A stretch of DNA of 64,000 nucleotides, from contig OZ037864.1 of assembly GCA_964035575.1 (NCBI GenBank), forward strand, positions 124,001-188,000, read 5' to 3'. A program made the position numbers and the translations under genes. How positions within the stretch are numbered: position 1 is the first letter of the stretch; every line of letters starts with the position of its first letter. The notes beneath the pieces are model-generated. The model worked only from the letters and a program-made list of their open reading frames with translations. It was not told the DNA's origin and did no database searches. This document shows, piece after piece, positions 32,546 to 42,996 of the stretch. Source of the stretch: Rhynchopus sp. YZ270_cl-10. Its lineage: Eukaryota; Euglenozoa; Diplonemea; Diplonemida; Diplonemidae.

Positions 32546-33428
32546 GGCATAGGTGCCCGGCGAGTTAAAACAACTCGGCAACTCGCCCAAATTCGGCCAA
32601 CAACTCGCCCATTTTTTTTGGGCGAGTTGTTTTTTTTTGGGATTTTTTATGGCTACAAAAACACAGGTACACAGGTACACAGGTACACAGGTACACAGGT
32701 ACACAGGTACACAGGTACACAGGTACACAGGTACACAGGTACACAGGTACACAGGTACACAGGTACACCACATCACGTTTTATCTTGTGCATCCCACGCT
32801 TCACAGCTGGTCTGTGAATGTGCGCTTTGTGTGGTTTTGTGTATCCCAAAGGAAGTCGTCGCCCAAAGCATTTTGACTAAACGTGTGAACGTTGTGAACC
32901 TGGAATCGATAGCAGGCAGGAAAAGAGGATGGGCAGGCAGCGCCTGCCCGACCTGTGTGAAGTGAATCAGTGATTGCCTGACAGATGTCTGGGGAACCGT
33001 GTGTTCTGTGTGGGTATCCATGTACGGAGTATATCCCATTCCCCCCAGCAATTACCAAAAACCGTGAGTGTGCACGGTGGCCCATGGACCACCACGACCT
33101 AGTTACCACCTATGACTAGTCATATGACAAGGTGCATGTAATGAGTGGCGTTTGGCCTTAGCCCTGGTTGTTTTTCTTGAGATTATGTGTTGTACCAACG
33201 TTACATGTGTGTAACCTTACAACGTCACCTCCCATCCCTGTATGTTTTTGCCTGTAAAAATGGGCGAGTTGTGGCCGAGTTGTGGCCGAGTTGTGCCGAG
33301 TATAGGGCGAGTTGTGCCGAGTATAGGGCGAGTTGTGGCCGAGTTGTCCGAGTTTTTGGGCGAGTTGTTAGGTGAAATCGTAAAGTTCCGACAACTCGCC
33401 CAAAAACGACTCGGCGGGCACCTATGCC
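32546..33428. mobile_element. TA-flanked element E, copy 2 (inverted)
   Basis: 883 bp, reverse complement of copy 1 with the same GGCATAGGTGCCCG ends and AACTCGCCC-type iterons. I see only a few base differences over several hundred bases, implying very recent duplication or gene conversion. Confidence 0.85.
32663..32766. repeat. Octamer minisatellite ACAGGTAC, 13 copies
   Basis: 104 bp of perfect repeats, the reverse complement of the array in copy 1. Confidence 0.97.
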
Positions 33429-34930
33429 TAGGGGAGGGTCACTGTACTCGATAAATGCGATTTTTCCGATTTTGATCCTCAGAACCGCAGAAGTCCCCGA
33501 AAACTATACCAAACCACCTAGGGGACCCAAAAAACGCACCAGCGCCCCAGTTTTGACACAGAAACACTCAGATGATGTCTGAAATGCAATTTTTAAAAAA
33601 TGCCTACAGAACTTGTACCTGCCCACCCCCCGTAGATAGAGCAAATCACACATCCATCACGCCTCAGTGTGGGCCAGGGCCAGAAAAGCCCCCAAAGCCA
33701 CATATTTTCACCCCAGAACCTATCCCGAGGGGTACCCAGGCTGTTTCGGGGTGTTTAGAGGGACTTGGTGGAACTTAGAACCATGTTTCAAAAAGGGTAC
33801 AAGTACTGTGCCAAGGGTTTTCCCACCCTAAGGTATCTGAAGCCGTCAAAAAACGTGAAGTAGGCAATAAATCAAAAAATACCCCCTGAGGTCAAAAAAA
33901 CCACACCATAGGCCCATTTGGACCCCAAAAATCGAATTCCGCCCGGTTTTGGGCACTTTTGACCACTTCTGAGCGACTTTTTTGCGTTTTTTAAAAGTGA
34001 CCACCAACTTGTACCTGCCCACCCCCCCTGTAGATAGAGCAACTCACACATCCATCACGCCTCAGTGTGAGCCAGGGGCCAGAAAAGCCCCCAAAGCCAC
34101 ATATTTTCACCCCAGAACCTATCCCGAGGGGTACCCAGGCTGTTTCGGGGTATTTAGAGGGACTTGGTGGAACTTAGAACCATGTTTCAAAAAGGGTACA
34201 AGTACTTGGTCCCTTGAGAGGGCAAACCCTTGGCACAGTACTTGTACCCTTTTTGAAACATGGTTCTAAGTTCCACCAAGTCCCTCTAAACACCCCGAAA
34301 CAGCCTGGGTACCCCTCGGGATAGGTTCTGGGGTGAAAATATGTGGCTTTGGGGGCTTTTCTGGCCCCTGGCTCACACTGAGGCGTGATGGATGTGTGAG
34401 TTGCTCTATCTACAGGGGTGGGCAGGTACAAGTTCTGTAGGCATTTTTTAAAAATTGCATTTCAGACATCATCTGAGTGTTTCTGTGTCAAAACTGGGGC
34501 GCTGGTGCGTTTTTTGGGTCCCCTAGGTGGTTTGGTATAGTTTTCGGGGACTTCTGCGGTTCTGAGGATCAAAATCGGAAAAATCGCATTTATCGAGAGA
34601 TTTACACGGCGGGGTCCACACACCCGAGGGTCCGTAAATTTTACGGACCCTCATTACGGACCCTCAAGTGCGGACCCGGGTCCGTAATTACGGACCCTAG
34701 GGTCCGTAATTACGTACCCTAGGGTCCGTAATTACGGACCCTAGGGTACGTAATTACGTGGTCTAAGGTGGGAAATCACTGTTTGGATGTGTGACTGCTG
34801 GTCGAAAAGCCCTGGGAGCAAACCGAGTGGTACACAGGTACCACATGATAGACCATGATCATGTGGGCCTATCCCAAGTTACATACCGAAAAAAGTCGTG
34901 AGCTCGGTTAGTTGTCAAAGACGTCTTCCA

Positions 34931-35219
34931 CCATGCACTGAGGAGATAATGATCCAACAATTTACAAGAAAGATTACTTAACCTACTGCTGGAGTTGCCA
35001 GGTCGTAGTAACACACAAAGTGTGCCTCCGTTCGGGAAGACCGGATATTCTAGAGACCAAAAAGGCCTCAAGAATATCTTCCGGTAGTCAAGGTATAACC
35101 GAGTGAACGGCCCAAGACCCCCGTGGAGAAGTTAAATGTTGTAATGCTATCAAGTACAAACTGCGAACACTGTCTTACCCTCCTCAATACATGGTGGAAT
35201 ATGTCTTTGACAACAAACC
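34931..35219 (+). repeat. Long direct repeat in element Y, copy 1
   Basis: Starts ATGCACTGAGGAGATAATGA. The copy at 37093 shares it with few substitutions; a CAAGAATATCTT stretch near 35070 is shortened in the second copy. It looks structured (GTAACACACAAAGTG, GGCCCAAGACCC) but I cannot identify it. Confidence 0.85.
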
Positions 35220-35783
35220 GAGCTCAAGAGTTTTTAAACTTCCCTGAGGGAATGCGAGACGCAAAATTTACCACCAGACCCTGTCTTCGTGCACCTTCGG
35301 TGCAACGCTGCAGACAGGCCAAACTGCGTTGGACTCAGAGGAATGCCTGCTGTGCAGTGTATCAATGAGAACCAAGTCCCAGCAACAAGGGGCGCCTTTT
35401 GGCGGGCGTTGTTGAGGGTGTTTGGGGTGCAAAGTTTTCCACAATTTTGATGCGCGGGTACAGAAGTGTTGTCTTGTTCTTTCATCTTTAGGAATGTAAA
35501 TGTCAATCGCGTTTAACTACCACTAGGGCTTGTTCAGTGAACCCACAAGGGGTCGAAGGGGGTTGGTTATCCCATAGCTATCAAAGGTTGTGTCGACCAG
35601 GCTAATCCACTATGTTACGCTGTACGTTGTTAAATCCGAAGAAATAACACTTTAGCAGCCGCAGGAAGTTTGCTAAAAAGAGTGCCTCACGCTACACAAA
35701 CCACCACCCGCGATTGACTTAGATGTTATAACAAAGAGAATTCAGAACAAAACAACACCCTGCCCCATACACACTAAATTGTC

Positions 35784-36002
35784 ATGCTTCAAGAGCATGC
35801 CTGGGCCAAAATTACTGTTGACCAAAAAGGCAACAAGACCACCCACAAGGAGTGTAAATTGTGCACTGGTTTTCTGGGGGAACGCAATATTTTCTTGTGT
35901 CTAGTCCTCCGCAAGCAGAGGACAGACTTTCCGGAAGGTTTCCAAAGTCGAATTTCTTGCACTAGCTATGCTCCCTTGGTTAATGGCTATAGCTGTGACT
36001 GA
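35784..36002 (+). CDS. Short frame with possible BED-type zinc finger start, inside element Y
   Basis: 72 residues. The N-terminal half has a tryptophan and a CKLC pair spaced as in BED fingers, but the two distal histidines are not evident, so the match is weak. Probably a transposon-derived fragment if coding at all. Confidence 0.25.
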   Translation: MLQEHAWAKITVDQKGNKTTHKECKLCTGFLGERNIFLCLVLRKQRTDFPEGFQSRISCTSYAPLVNGYSCD

Positions 36003-36723
36003 CTAAGTGTACCCACCCCCCTCCACCCAGATCTTCGTCCGCAAACTCAGAATAGATTGATGCGGGTAGATTTTGAGTTGTTGAATGTCGGACCGCGGTG
36101 AAGCTTCTCATCGCAATCGCGGGTGCAGTTCAGACTTCACGATCCTGTGATAAGTGTAAATGTGGGGTGTGATTAAGTTATGGTATACAAACGTAGTAGT
36201 CGGGAAAGGTGAGGTTAATAAAAAAGGCTATTTATTGCCGTGAAATAAGATAGATTTTTTCCACGCTACAGGTCGAGAGAGTGACCTGCTGCACAAATGG
36301 TTCGAGTGAAGCGAGGTGAATTATGTGAAGCAGGTAACGAGCGCCTGTGGAACCAAATAGAAACGTAACACTCATCACACGATAAAACCCATGGGAGAGG
36401 TTGTGGTGAAACGCACACACCTCGACCTGAGGAGTGGCTCTGCAGCGCGGTTCGTCCCCAGAACCGCAAGTGTGTTCAAAATGCTTTGTTTCTATTTCCT
36501 CCTTCATGTCATGAGGTGACACAAAATGATTGGTGCGTAAAAAAATAGCTATTTAATAGTGTGAACATTACGCGTTTATTTCGAGTTGAAAACACGAACA
36601 AGTTGAAATATGCGGCATTTTTTTGTTCAATCTTCACTAGTAACTGAAAGTTAAACATAATTACATACCTTGTCTTCCCCGTAACCTGCGCCTTCGCTGC
36701 TTTTAAGGTGCTTTCTCTGGGTG

Positions 36724-36792
36724 CCCAGTACCCAGTACCCAGTACCCAGTACCCAGTACCCAGTACCCAGTACCCAGTACCCAGTACCCAGT
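36724..36792. repeat. Heptamer minisatellite CCCAGTA, nearly 10 copies
   Basis: 69 bp of perfect units inside element Y. The same CAGTACC motif recurs singly near 36966-37000. Confidence 0.95.
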
Positions 36793-37092
36793 GTCTTCGA
36801 GAACCTAAAAATGCATTTTGTTGAAATTTTCTGGCTTTTTCTGAACTTTTCCCAGCTACTTTTCTGGTCGAGTAGCTATTTTCACTTTTCTGGTGTATGA
36901 GTAGGTTTTCTGGGTGGGAGACTGGATTCTGGGTACAGTGGTGTGTCTGGGCACCCAGGCACCTGGGTACTGGTGTATTTTCGGCCCAGTACCCCGGTAC
37001 ACGATACACTGGTGTACAAGGAAAAAAGTCGTGAAAAAGCAACCACAGCTCCACATGACAAACACAAAAGTGTCCAGTCACGTGGGGCATTC

Positions 37093-37371
37093 ATGCACTG
37101 AGGAGATAATGATCCAACAATTTACAAGAAAGATTACTTAACCTACTGCTGGAAATTGCCAGGTCGTAGTAACACACAAAGTGTGCCTCCGTTCGGGAAT
37201 ACCGGATATTCTAGAGACCAAAAAGGCCTCTTCCGCTGGTCAAGGTATAACCGAGTGAACGGCCCAAGACCCCCGTGGAGAAGTTAAATGTTGTAATGCT
37301 ATCAAGTACAAACTGCGACCACTGTCTTACCCTCCTCAATGCATGGTGGAAGATGTCTTTCACAACAAATA
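37093..37371 (+). repeat. Long direct repeat in element Y, copy 2
   Basis: Second copy of the 34931-35219 sequence, ending just before TGTACACAGGTACACAGGTA. Confidence 0.85.
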
Positions 37372-37898
37372 AGCTGTACACAGGTACACAGGTAAAACCC
37401 GTTAAAATTGTGTGTGAAAGTTAAAAATAGCTATATTTGCATTTTTCGCCCAGCATTGAGGACACATAGTCCCACCAAGGGCAATTTTGTGATGTCAAAA
37501 AAAATTTTTTTTCGGACCAAAAATTGACTTGTTTTCGGTAAAACCCACTAAAAATTGTGGTACTCTAAACTGCGTTTTAGACCCCCACAGATGCTCAAAA
37601 GTGCCAAATTTTGCTTTTAATGGCCTCAAATCGTCGAAATTAGCCCTAAACGGGGGCAAAAAAAATTTTTCGAGAGTCCCTTTCCCTGGGAGGCTCCGTA
37701 ATTACGGACCCTAGGGTACGTAATTACGTACCCTAGGGTACGTAATGACACTCCGTAAAGAGGGACCCTCCTAACATGCCGTTTTACGGACCCTCGGGGT
37801 GTGCGGACCCCGCCGTGTAACGTGCAGTGACCCTCCCCTACCCCCCCCCCCCCCCCATCCCCTCCAACTCAGAAGAACTGGAAGACATGCACCCCGTT

Positions 37899-38774
37899 CT
37901 ACGCACCGTCGTCATAATCTGACAGCGAATCATACGTAAGGTCCTCCTGGGCGCCGAGGAATCCACGCTTTATAATTGGTATCCCGACACTCGCACCAAC
38001 ACCCTCCACAAGACTTCCACCGACACTCGCACGCTCCCCTGGGCCTGCAACAAGACTTACTCTCCGCGAGCTTTTTCTACTGGTATCGCTTTTACATGCA
38101 AATACACCTCCCCCTCCTCCCCCCTTCCCCCCTTCCGACGAGGTGCTGGCAGAGGAGGCCGATGAGGTGTCGTTCCCGTGAGAGCTGTCGGAGTCGTTGC
38201 CTGGGTGGCTGCCTTTGCTGCTGTCGGCGTCACCCCCGCCGCCTTTGCGGCGTGCAGGGGGGGTGCGAGCGCTTGGCAGAGAGCTGCGGCGTGAGGTGTG
38301 TGAGGGGCGGTGAGTGGCTGGGGCTTTGTTGGGGCGGAGGTTTGCTTGGGAGAGGATGGCCCCGGGGGTGCTGGCAGCGGGGGGTGGGGGTGGGAGGAAC
38401 TGTGAGGCACGGCTCCAGAACTCACCGCGCCGTTCGCGTTCGCGGGTCCTCTGCTGCATGGAGCGAAGCACCTTGGTCTGCTGGCTGCGGTGGCACTGCT
38501 TCTTCGCATCCAGCTTCATCTTCTCATAACGGTCGCTCCGCTCCCTCCGCCGCTCCTCCCCTGCGGCGTTCGCAAACTCCTGCTCAATAATCGCCACCTT
38601 TGTCTTATTGCTCTGCAAAATCCTCCCATGTCGGTCCACAAGATGACTCCGAAACAGCTGATGCCGCACACTCTGCTTTTCATAGTGCGTCCGCAAATTC
38701 ATATCCTGCAATGCATTGTACCCAGGGATAGGCGCCTTGAAATATGTATTACAATCCCACGCAGATTTATGCAT
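37899..38774 (-). CDS. Unrecognised basic coiled-coil-like protein with Ser/Gly-rich tail
   Basis: 291 residues. The N-terminal 120 are rich in charged residues (QEFANAAGEERRRERSDRY, RTRERERRGEFW) and likely helical. The N-terminal string FKAPIPGYNALQDMNL may be the conserved core. The middle is Pro/Ala-rich and the rest a serine-glycine low-complexity region, ending in acidic YDSLSDYDDGA. No signal peptide or membrane segment. Family not recognised; ciliary or cytoskeletal roles are common for such proteins but nothing here proves one. The ATG at 38774 has CCAATTTAG behind a CT-rich tract 29 nt upstream. Confidence 0.7.
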   Translation of the reverse strand: MHKSAWDCNTYFKAPIPGYNALQDMNLRTHYEKQSVRHQLFRSHLVDRHGRILQSNKTKVAIIEQEFANAAGEERRRERSDRYEKMKLDAKKQCHRSQQTKVLRSMQQRTRERERRGEFWSRASQFLPPPPPAASTPGAILSQANLRPNKAPATHRPSHTSRRSSLPSARTPPARRKGGGGDADSSKGSHPGNDSDSSHGNDTSSASSASTSSEGGKGGGGGGVFACKSDTSRKSSRRVSLVAGPGERASVGGSLVEGVGASVGIPIIKRGFLGAQEDLTYDSLSDYDDGA

Positions 38775-39480
38775 TTCTGGATAATGATGGGGTGTTGGTT
38801 AGGCTAAATTGGTGGGAGGGGAGGGGGTGATGTCAGATAAGTGGTGAAGTGCAAGGAAGAGGAGCCAAACTCATGAAGAAACTTCATGAGGAAACTGGGT
38901 AGACCCAGGGGAAACAAGGTGGCTCACCACGGGGAAGGCATCACAGGTGGTGGTGAACCAGTACGAACGCGATATGCGCGGCCTTAACAAAATTATCTGA
39001 TGTTGAGGCGACTTCAATACTAAACGCAATGATATTCCCTGAGTTCTACGAAGGACTTCTCCTTGTGCACGACGTCCTACAGGAGTTGAACATTCTCAGC
39101 ACGGTAGGTCCAAACGGCATAACCTCTCGTGAGCATTGAGCAAATTGAGAATAGACAAAAGGCCACAGCGTATCTCACAGAGGTCTCAACAGAGTGTAAT
39201 AGTGGGGTGCAGAAACCACTAAAGAAAGACGGAAAGGAACAAATTAGATGCATAAGGAAAAAGACAGGAAAAAGAAAGATTTTTGGGGATGTGCTCTCTC
39301 AAGGCAGATCTTTACCACTATCGTTTGCTCTCTGGCGCAGGAAGGAAGCGGTGATGGGCTAGGGGGGGGAGCTAGGGGGGGAAGGGAACAAAGGTGGAAA
39401 AATAGGAAAAATGGAGGAGGGTTTCTTTCGTTTTTTGAGCCAGACCACGAAACGGAGAGGAAAAATAAAATGGTAGGGTG

Positions 39481-39577
39481 CTGATGCAGGCACCCTCCTA
39501 CTGACCCACAGCAGATCCGGATGAAAGCACAGAAAAGAAAAAGTGTATAAGATGAACCTACTCCTCTCGTGTTTGGA
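39481..39577 (-). repeat. S4 and S2 modules in series
   Basis: GATGCAGGCACC, CTACTGACCCACAGC and CCGGATGAAAGCACA (S4), then GTATAAGATGAACCTACTCC and TCTCGTG (S2, 3' arm lost). S4-then-S2 order matches 20.4 and 29.9 kb. Confidence 0.7.
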
Positions 39578-39760
39578 CAAATAGAATAACCCAAACAATT
39601 GAAGAGAAAGGGAATGAGACACACAAAGAAGTGTCCATCGCAGTACAGAGGAAGAAGGGAACTCCTTTTGGTATATGCCCCTTTATTTCCCGAAATAGTT
39701 GTTTTTTTTGATGATTTCTTCATGAAAAGCCCAAAAAAATGACAGAAAGAATAGTATTAT

Positions 39761-39823
39761 TAATGCAGGCACCTCCACCGCCACTGACCCACATACGATG
39801 CCAGCCTTCCCGATGAAAACACG
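39761..39823 (-). repeat. S4 short repeat with internal duplication
   Basis: TTAATGCAGGCACCTCCACC, GCCACTGACCCACATACGAT, GCCAGCC. Extra CACCGC compared with other copies. Confidence 0.7.
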
Positions 39824-41069
39824 AAATACAACCATTTTAAACTCCCTGGTTAACCTCGCATGAGGTTGCACAGAGTCAAGCCAGGCAACCACCCTAACAA
39901 GGCCCTACTGCCACATAGTAGGGGAGATGTGTGCTGTCTGTGGAATCCCCTCAAAACATGAGCAGATGAACTGCCTGCAACCTTGAGTGGTGCAGAACCC
40001 ACCACATTTAACAACAACTACAAACGATGTATTGTATCACCTATCTCGGATAGGGGTACATGCATCGAAAACGGACTCCCACTTTAACAACAACAAACTA
40101 CAAAGACACTAGCTAACGAGCGTCATTTCTAAAGTACTAAGGGGGGGAGGAATGCCCACAAGGGGGGAACACTGTCAAACGCTGATCCTAATCAAAAACG
40201 CTTAGTTACCGAATGAAAAAAGGGGAAAATTTTGAAGAAAATGAAAATGTGTGCCCAAAACACGCATCTAAAAAAGGGGCTGAATATGAGACAACACGAG
40301 GACTGAAGTGTAGAGGTATTTTTGTTGTGCTTTGTATTAATGGAACATAATATCATTTGGACTGTTTGTTTTTGTGCGGAAAGTGTGTAATAAAATATTC
40401 TGCTTTTGATATTTTTAATACTCACAATAGGCCCCACTACCTGGCGAAGAGGGAAACCTCTTTGAGCCAAAAAATGGGAATATGATTATTGTCCAATAAT
40501 ACAAGCTGGGTATATTAGTATGTCTGGTGGCAAGTGCCCACATCCCTCCCCTTTAATTAAAAAGCAGAGGTTTTCACGTTTTCATTTCATCTGTGGATGT
40601 ATTTTTTAGCCAGAAAACTATGTTAGAAAGTCCAAAAAATCAATTTATTTTTGAGCAAAAGAATTTTTTTTATCAATCTTTTGATGTTGTACTTTAGTCA
40701 CTTTGAACAGAACAGAGCATGGGGGTGAAAATGCTTCTACGAGGCTGAGCATCGCATCTCTGCCTGGGAAGCATAGCTTTTTTGGTTGTGATTTTTTTTG
40801 CAGAACAAAATGCAAAAAAAAAAGAGAAGTTGAAACTTGAAAGTGTTGCATAAAAGAGTTAAAAGTGTGCCTGTGGTTCTCTTGGCGGGTGAAAACAAAG
40901 TAAGGTTGTCATCAAATGAATCTAAACCTCACAGTGCTTCGCAAAAAAAAAAAAAAGAGAAACAAAAAAATGAAAAACGATGTTATATCCTGCACCGCGT
41001 CTACCTCTAATGGAACAGAACAGTTTGTAAGAGCCTCAGCGTGTACCTCTCGGAGGGAGCTCGAAGGGA

Positions 41070-41123
41070 CAAATAAAAGAAAAGTTTATAAGATGACCCT
41101 AAGCCTCTCGTGCTCAGTCACCT
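41070..41123 (-). repeat. S2 hairpin repeat, consensus-like
   Basis: AAATAAAAGAAAAGTTTATA, AGATGACCCTAAGCCTCTCG, TGCTCAGTCACCT. Best match to the 20309 copy. Confidence 0.8.
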
Positions 41124-41134
41124 CAGAGACAAAT

Positions 41135-41310
41135 AATATATATTATTACCGTGAATTTATATTCCAGTATTTCACGCACAGGTGGAAACAGCCCGAGGGG
41201 GCAGCATTTTTGTCCGAGGGCGAAGCCCGAGGGCAAAAATGCTACCCCGAGGGCTGTTTCCACCTGTAAGTGAAATACTGGTATAAATTCACGGTAATAT
41301 GTTATTTTAT
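41135..41310. mobile_element. Foldback element with about 70-bp arms
   Basis: ATTACCGTGAATTTATA, CCAGTATTTCAC, AGGTGGAAACAGCCCGAGGG and GCAAAAATGC-type blocks occur in order and then inverted, meeting near 41220. Nearly the whole element is one hairpin with a few mismatches. Confidence 0.85.
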
Positions 41311-41317
41311 CACCAAG

Positions 41318-41905
41318 TGAGACCATGAATTTCACAACCCGTTTTCACGCGTACAAAGAGAAGAGGGTGGGGGGGTACTTTTGATGATGACTTTTGATCC
41401 AGTTTTTTTATGCGGGCCTCTTAGCGCTGGGCGGCGTCTTGAGCCAGAACTTTAGCTAGGATATCACCGATGTTGATATTCACTGTGACCCCCCACCATA
41501 CCCCCCCGGTATGTGTGGTGTTTGTGCCATGGGGACATCCCCGTCATGTGTGATGACACTTGTGCTCGTGTCGGACTCACTCTCCAAAGGTGCCCTCGCA
41601 CGTTTTGGAGGTCTCATTTGGGATTTTTTGATGAAAATTTGAAAAAAAAAACGTGTGAATCCGTGGTTTGTGTACAGAAAATTAACTCAAAAATGCGTTT
41701 GAGACCCCTAGAATGGCTCAAAATGGCTCTTTTCTGGCTTTAATTGCAAAATTGGGCCTCCAAAGGCCTCCAAAAAAATTTTCGAGAGTTCAGTTCTACG
41801 ATTTTCTGAGCGTGTAATTTATTTTTCGAGCGTGTAATACTGGAAAATAAATTACACGCCCCTCTTAACGATTTTGTTAAGGGGCGTGAAATTCATGGTC
41901 TCAAG
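41318..41905. mobile_element. TIR element adjoining the foldback
   Basis: TGAGACCATGAATTTCAC and GTGAAATTCATGGTCTCA bound 588 bp. An internal hairpin GCGTGTAATTTATTTTTC/GAAAATAAATTACACGC lies at about 41811-41862. The interior (41680-41785) resembles part of element Y near 37575-37680 (TGCGTTT.AGACCCC, GCTTTAAT, TTTTCGAGAGT). Confidence 0.7.
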
Positions 41906-41925
41906 CGGTAATAAAAAACTGTAGT

Positions 41926-41986
41926 TGATGCAGGCACCTCCGACTGACCCACGTACGATGCCAGCCATCCGGATAAAAGCACAAAA
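41926..41986 (-). repeat. S4 short repeat, full form
   Basis: GTTGATGCAGGCACCTCCGA, CTGACCCACGTACGATGCC, AGCCATCCGGATAAAAGCAC. Confidence 0.75.
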
Positions 41987-42052
41987 CCCTGCGGACAACA
42001 ACAGTAGATGTAAAAAGGAACCCTAATGAATTGCCCGTACTGTAGAAAGAAA

Positions 42053-42107
42053 AAAACTTTGAAAGATGAATTATGTCTTTGCGTGCACATCCATCTTTCA
42101 AAGTTTT
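42053..42107 (-). repeat. Long-stem hairpin repeat
   Basis: AAAACTTTGAAAGATG (42053-42068) pairs with CATCTTTCAAAGTTTT (42092-42107) around GTCTTTGCGTGCACAT. A complete member of the CTCTCGTG-type hairpins with both leader arms kept. Confidence 0.85.
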
Positions 42108-42710
42108 CTCATAACACAGCCTGGGTGTCCCTACTCTGCCTGAAATTGCCCAAATAAACTGATGCAAGATGAACCTACGTCCTTCGTCATGCATGACGAG
42201 ATACTGCTGGTTTTACCTGCTGTAACACAACAAAAGCGGTTCTGCTTTGCTATTTATTTCCCCCATCCACGTGTTCTTTTCACCCCCAAAAAATCTATTG
42301 CTTGTTTCGCGCCTAAGGTGTTTCGTTTGATAGGGCATTTTCCGCCCAAGAATTTGCAAAAAAAAAAGAGAGAGAGAGAGAGTGGAGTCGGGTGGTGGCG
42401 GTGGTGGTGACTCAATTTTTTAGAGAGAAAAATAAACTGACGTTTTCCCTCAGTTCTTTGGGAACACCAAGGGAAGAAAGAGAGGGAAGAAAAATACATT
42501 TAAAAGCTGATTACGTGTGTAAAAGCTACTCCCGGGGGAGCGGAGTGCGCTGGCCTTTCTCTCTGGCGCCTCTATTCACCCCTCGAACACCCGTTCAAAT
42601 CGCCCCCGAAAGAAGCCCCCAAAAGAAGCCCCAAAAGAGTTGTTGGATGGTTTGCATATAGGTGCACAGACCCGCAACCGCTTCGTCTCTGCAAATAAAA
42701 GAAAAGGAGA

Positions 42711-42906
42711 AATTGAAAGTACAAACGCCTCACCGTGCATCGGCGGAAGTGGGCACTGACATTAGAAAAAGCTTTTGTAAGATGAACCTGGGCAGTCACC
42801 TCACAGAGGTCGGAGCGAGCGTCTCAATGCCATAGACTTCAAAGCAATTCACAAAGAAAACTCGCCCCTAAAATGAGACTCTGAGCCTCTTTTGTGCAGC
42901 CACCTT
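42711..42906 (-). repeat. S5 module, truncated S2 and diverged S2 in series
   Basis: TGAAAGTACAAACGCCTCAC and CGGCGGAAG (S5); then TTGTAAGATGAACCTGGGC and AGTCACC (S2 with loop deleted); then AAATGAGACTCTGAGCCTC and TTTTGTGCAGCCACCTTG (42868-42906). Confidence 0.6.
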
Positions 42907-42996
42907 GAACAAAAAATGACTGGAAAAAAAAGAAGAGAAAACTGGAAAGATGCTTACTAAAAACCCCAAAAAAAAAACCCCCTCCTACCCCACACC

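Larger units (their letters stand above)
34605..37817. mobile_element. TA-flanked element Y nested in X
   Basis: 3.2 kb with ends CACGGCGGGGTCC and GGACCCCGCCGTG bordered by TA. Subterminal zones carry palindromic TCCGTAATTACGGACCCTA-type units on both sides. The interior has two direct repeats of about 285 bp, a CCCAGTA heptamer array and single CACAGGTAC octamers near 34831 and 37381. A short plus-strand frame (35784-36002) includes HAWAKITVDQKGNKTTHKE followed by CKLC, weakly like a BED zinc finger. No complete transposase is recognised. Confidence 0.75.
33431..37838. mobile_element. TA-flanked foldback element X, interrupted by element Y
   Basis: Ends GGGGAGGGTCACTG and CAGTGACCCTCCCC are perfect 14-bp inverted repeats bordered by TA. 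Its left boundary TA is shared with element E copy 2. Inverted arms run from about 33445-33835 and 34206-34600 (CGATAAATGCGATTTTTCC and its mirror). Part of the left arm (33605-33800) is repeated directly at 34007-34205. Element Y lies inside near the right end. Confidence 0.8.
38804..42996. other. 4.2-kb gene-free region
   Basis: Non-homopolymeric sequence at 38870-39130 and 39890-40100 may be decayed coding or transposon DNA but shows no recognisable domain; 39930-39985 reads CAVCGIPSKHEQMNC, like a zinc knuckle by spacing only. S-family repeats lie at 39481, 39541, 39761, 41070, 41926, 42711, 42768 and 42868. Foldback elements occupy 41130-41905. Confidence 0.5.

Noticed and set aside
35100-36500. 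Mitochondrial rRNA fragment inside element Y (CAGCCGCAGGAA string)
   Set aside because: Only a short chance-level resemblance to the small-subunit 530 loop; no further conserved rRNA blocks found.
39930-39985. Zinc-knuckle-like CAVCGIPSKHEQMNC
   Set aside because: Only the spacing fits; no flanking gag-like or transposase sequence was seen.
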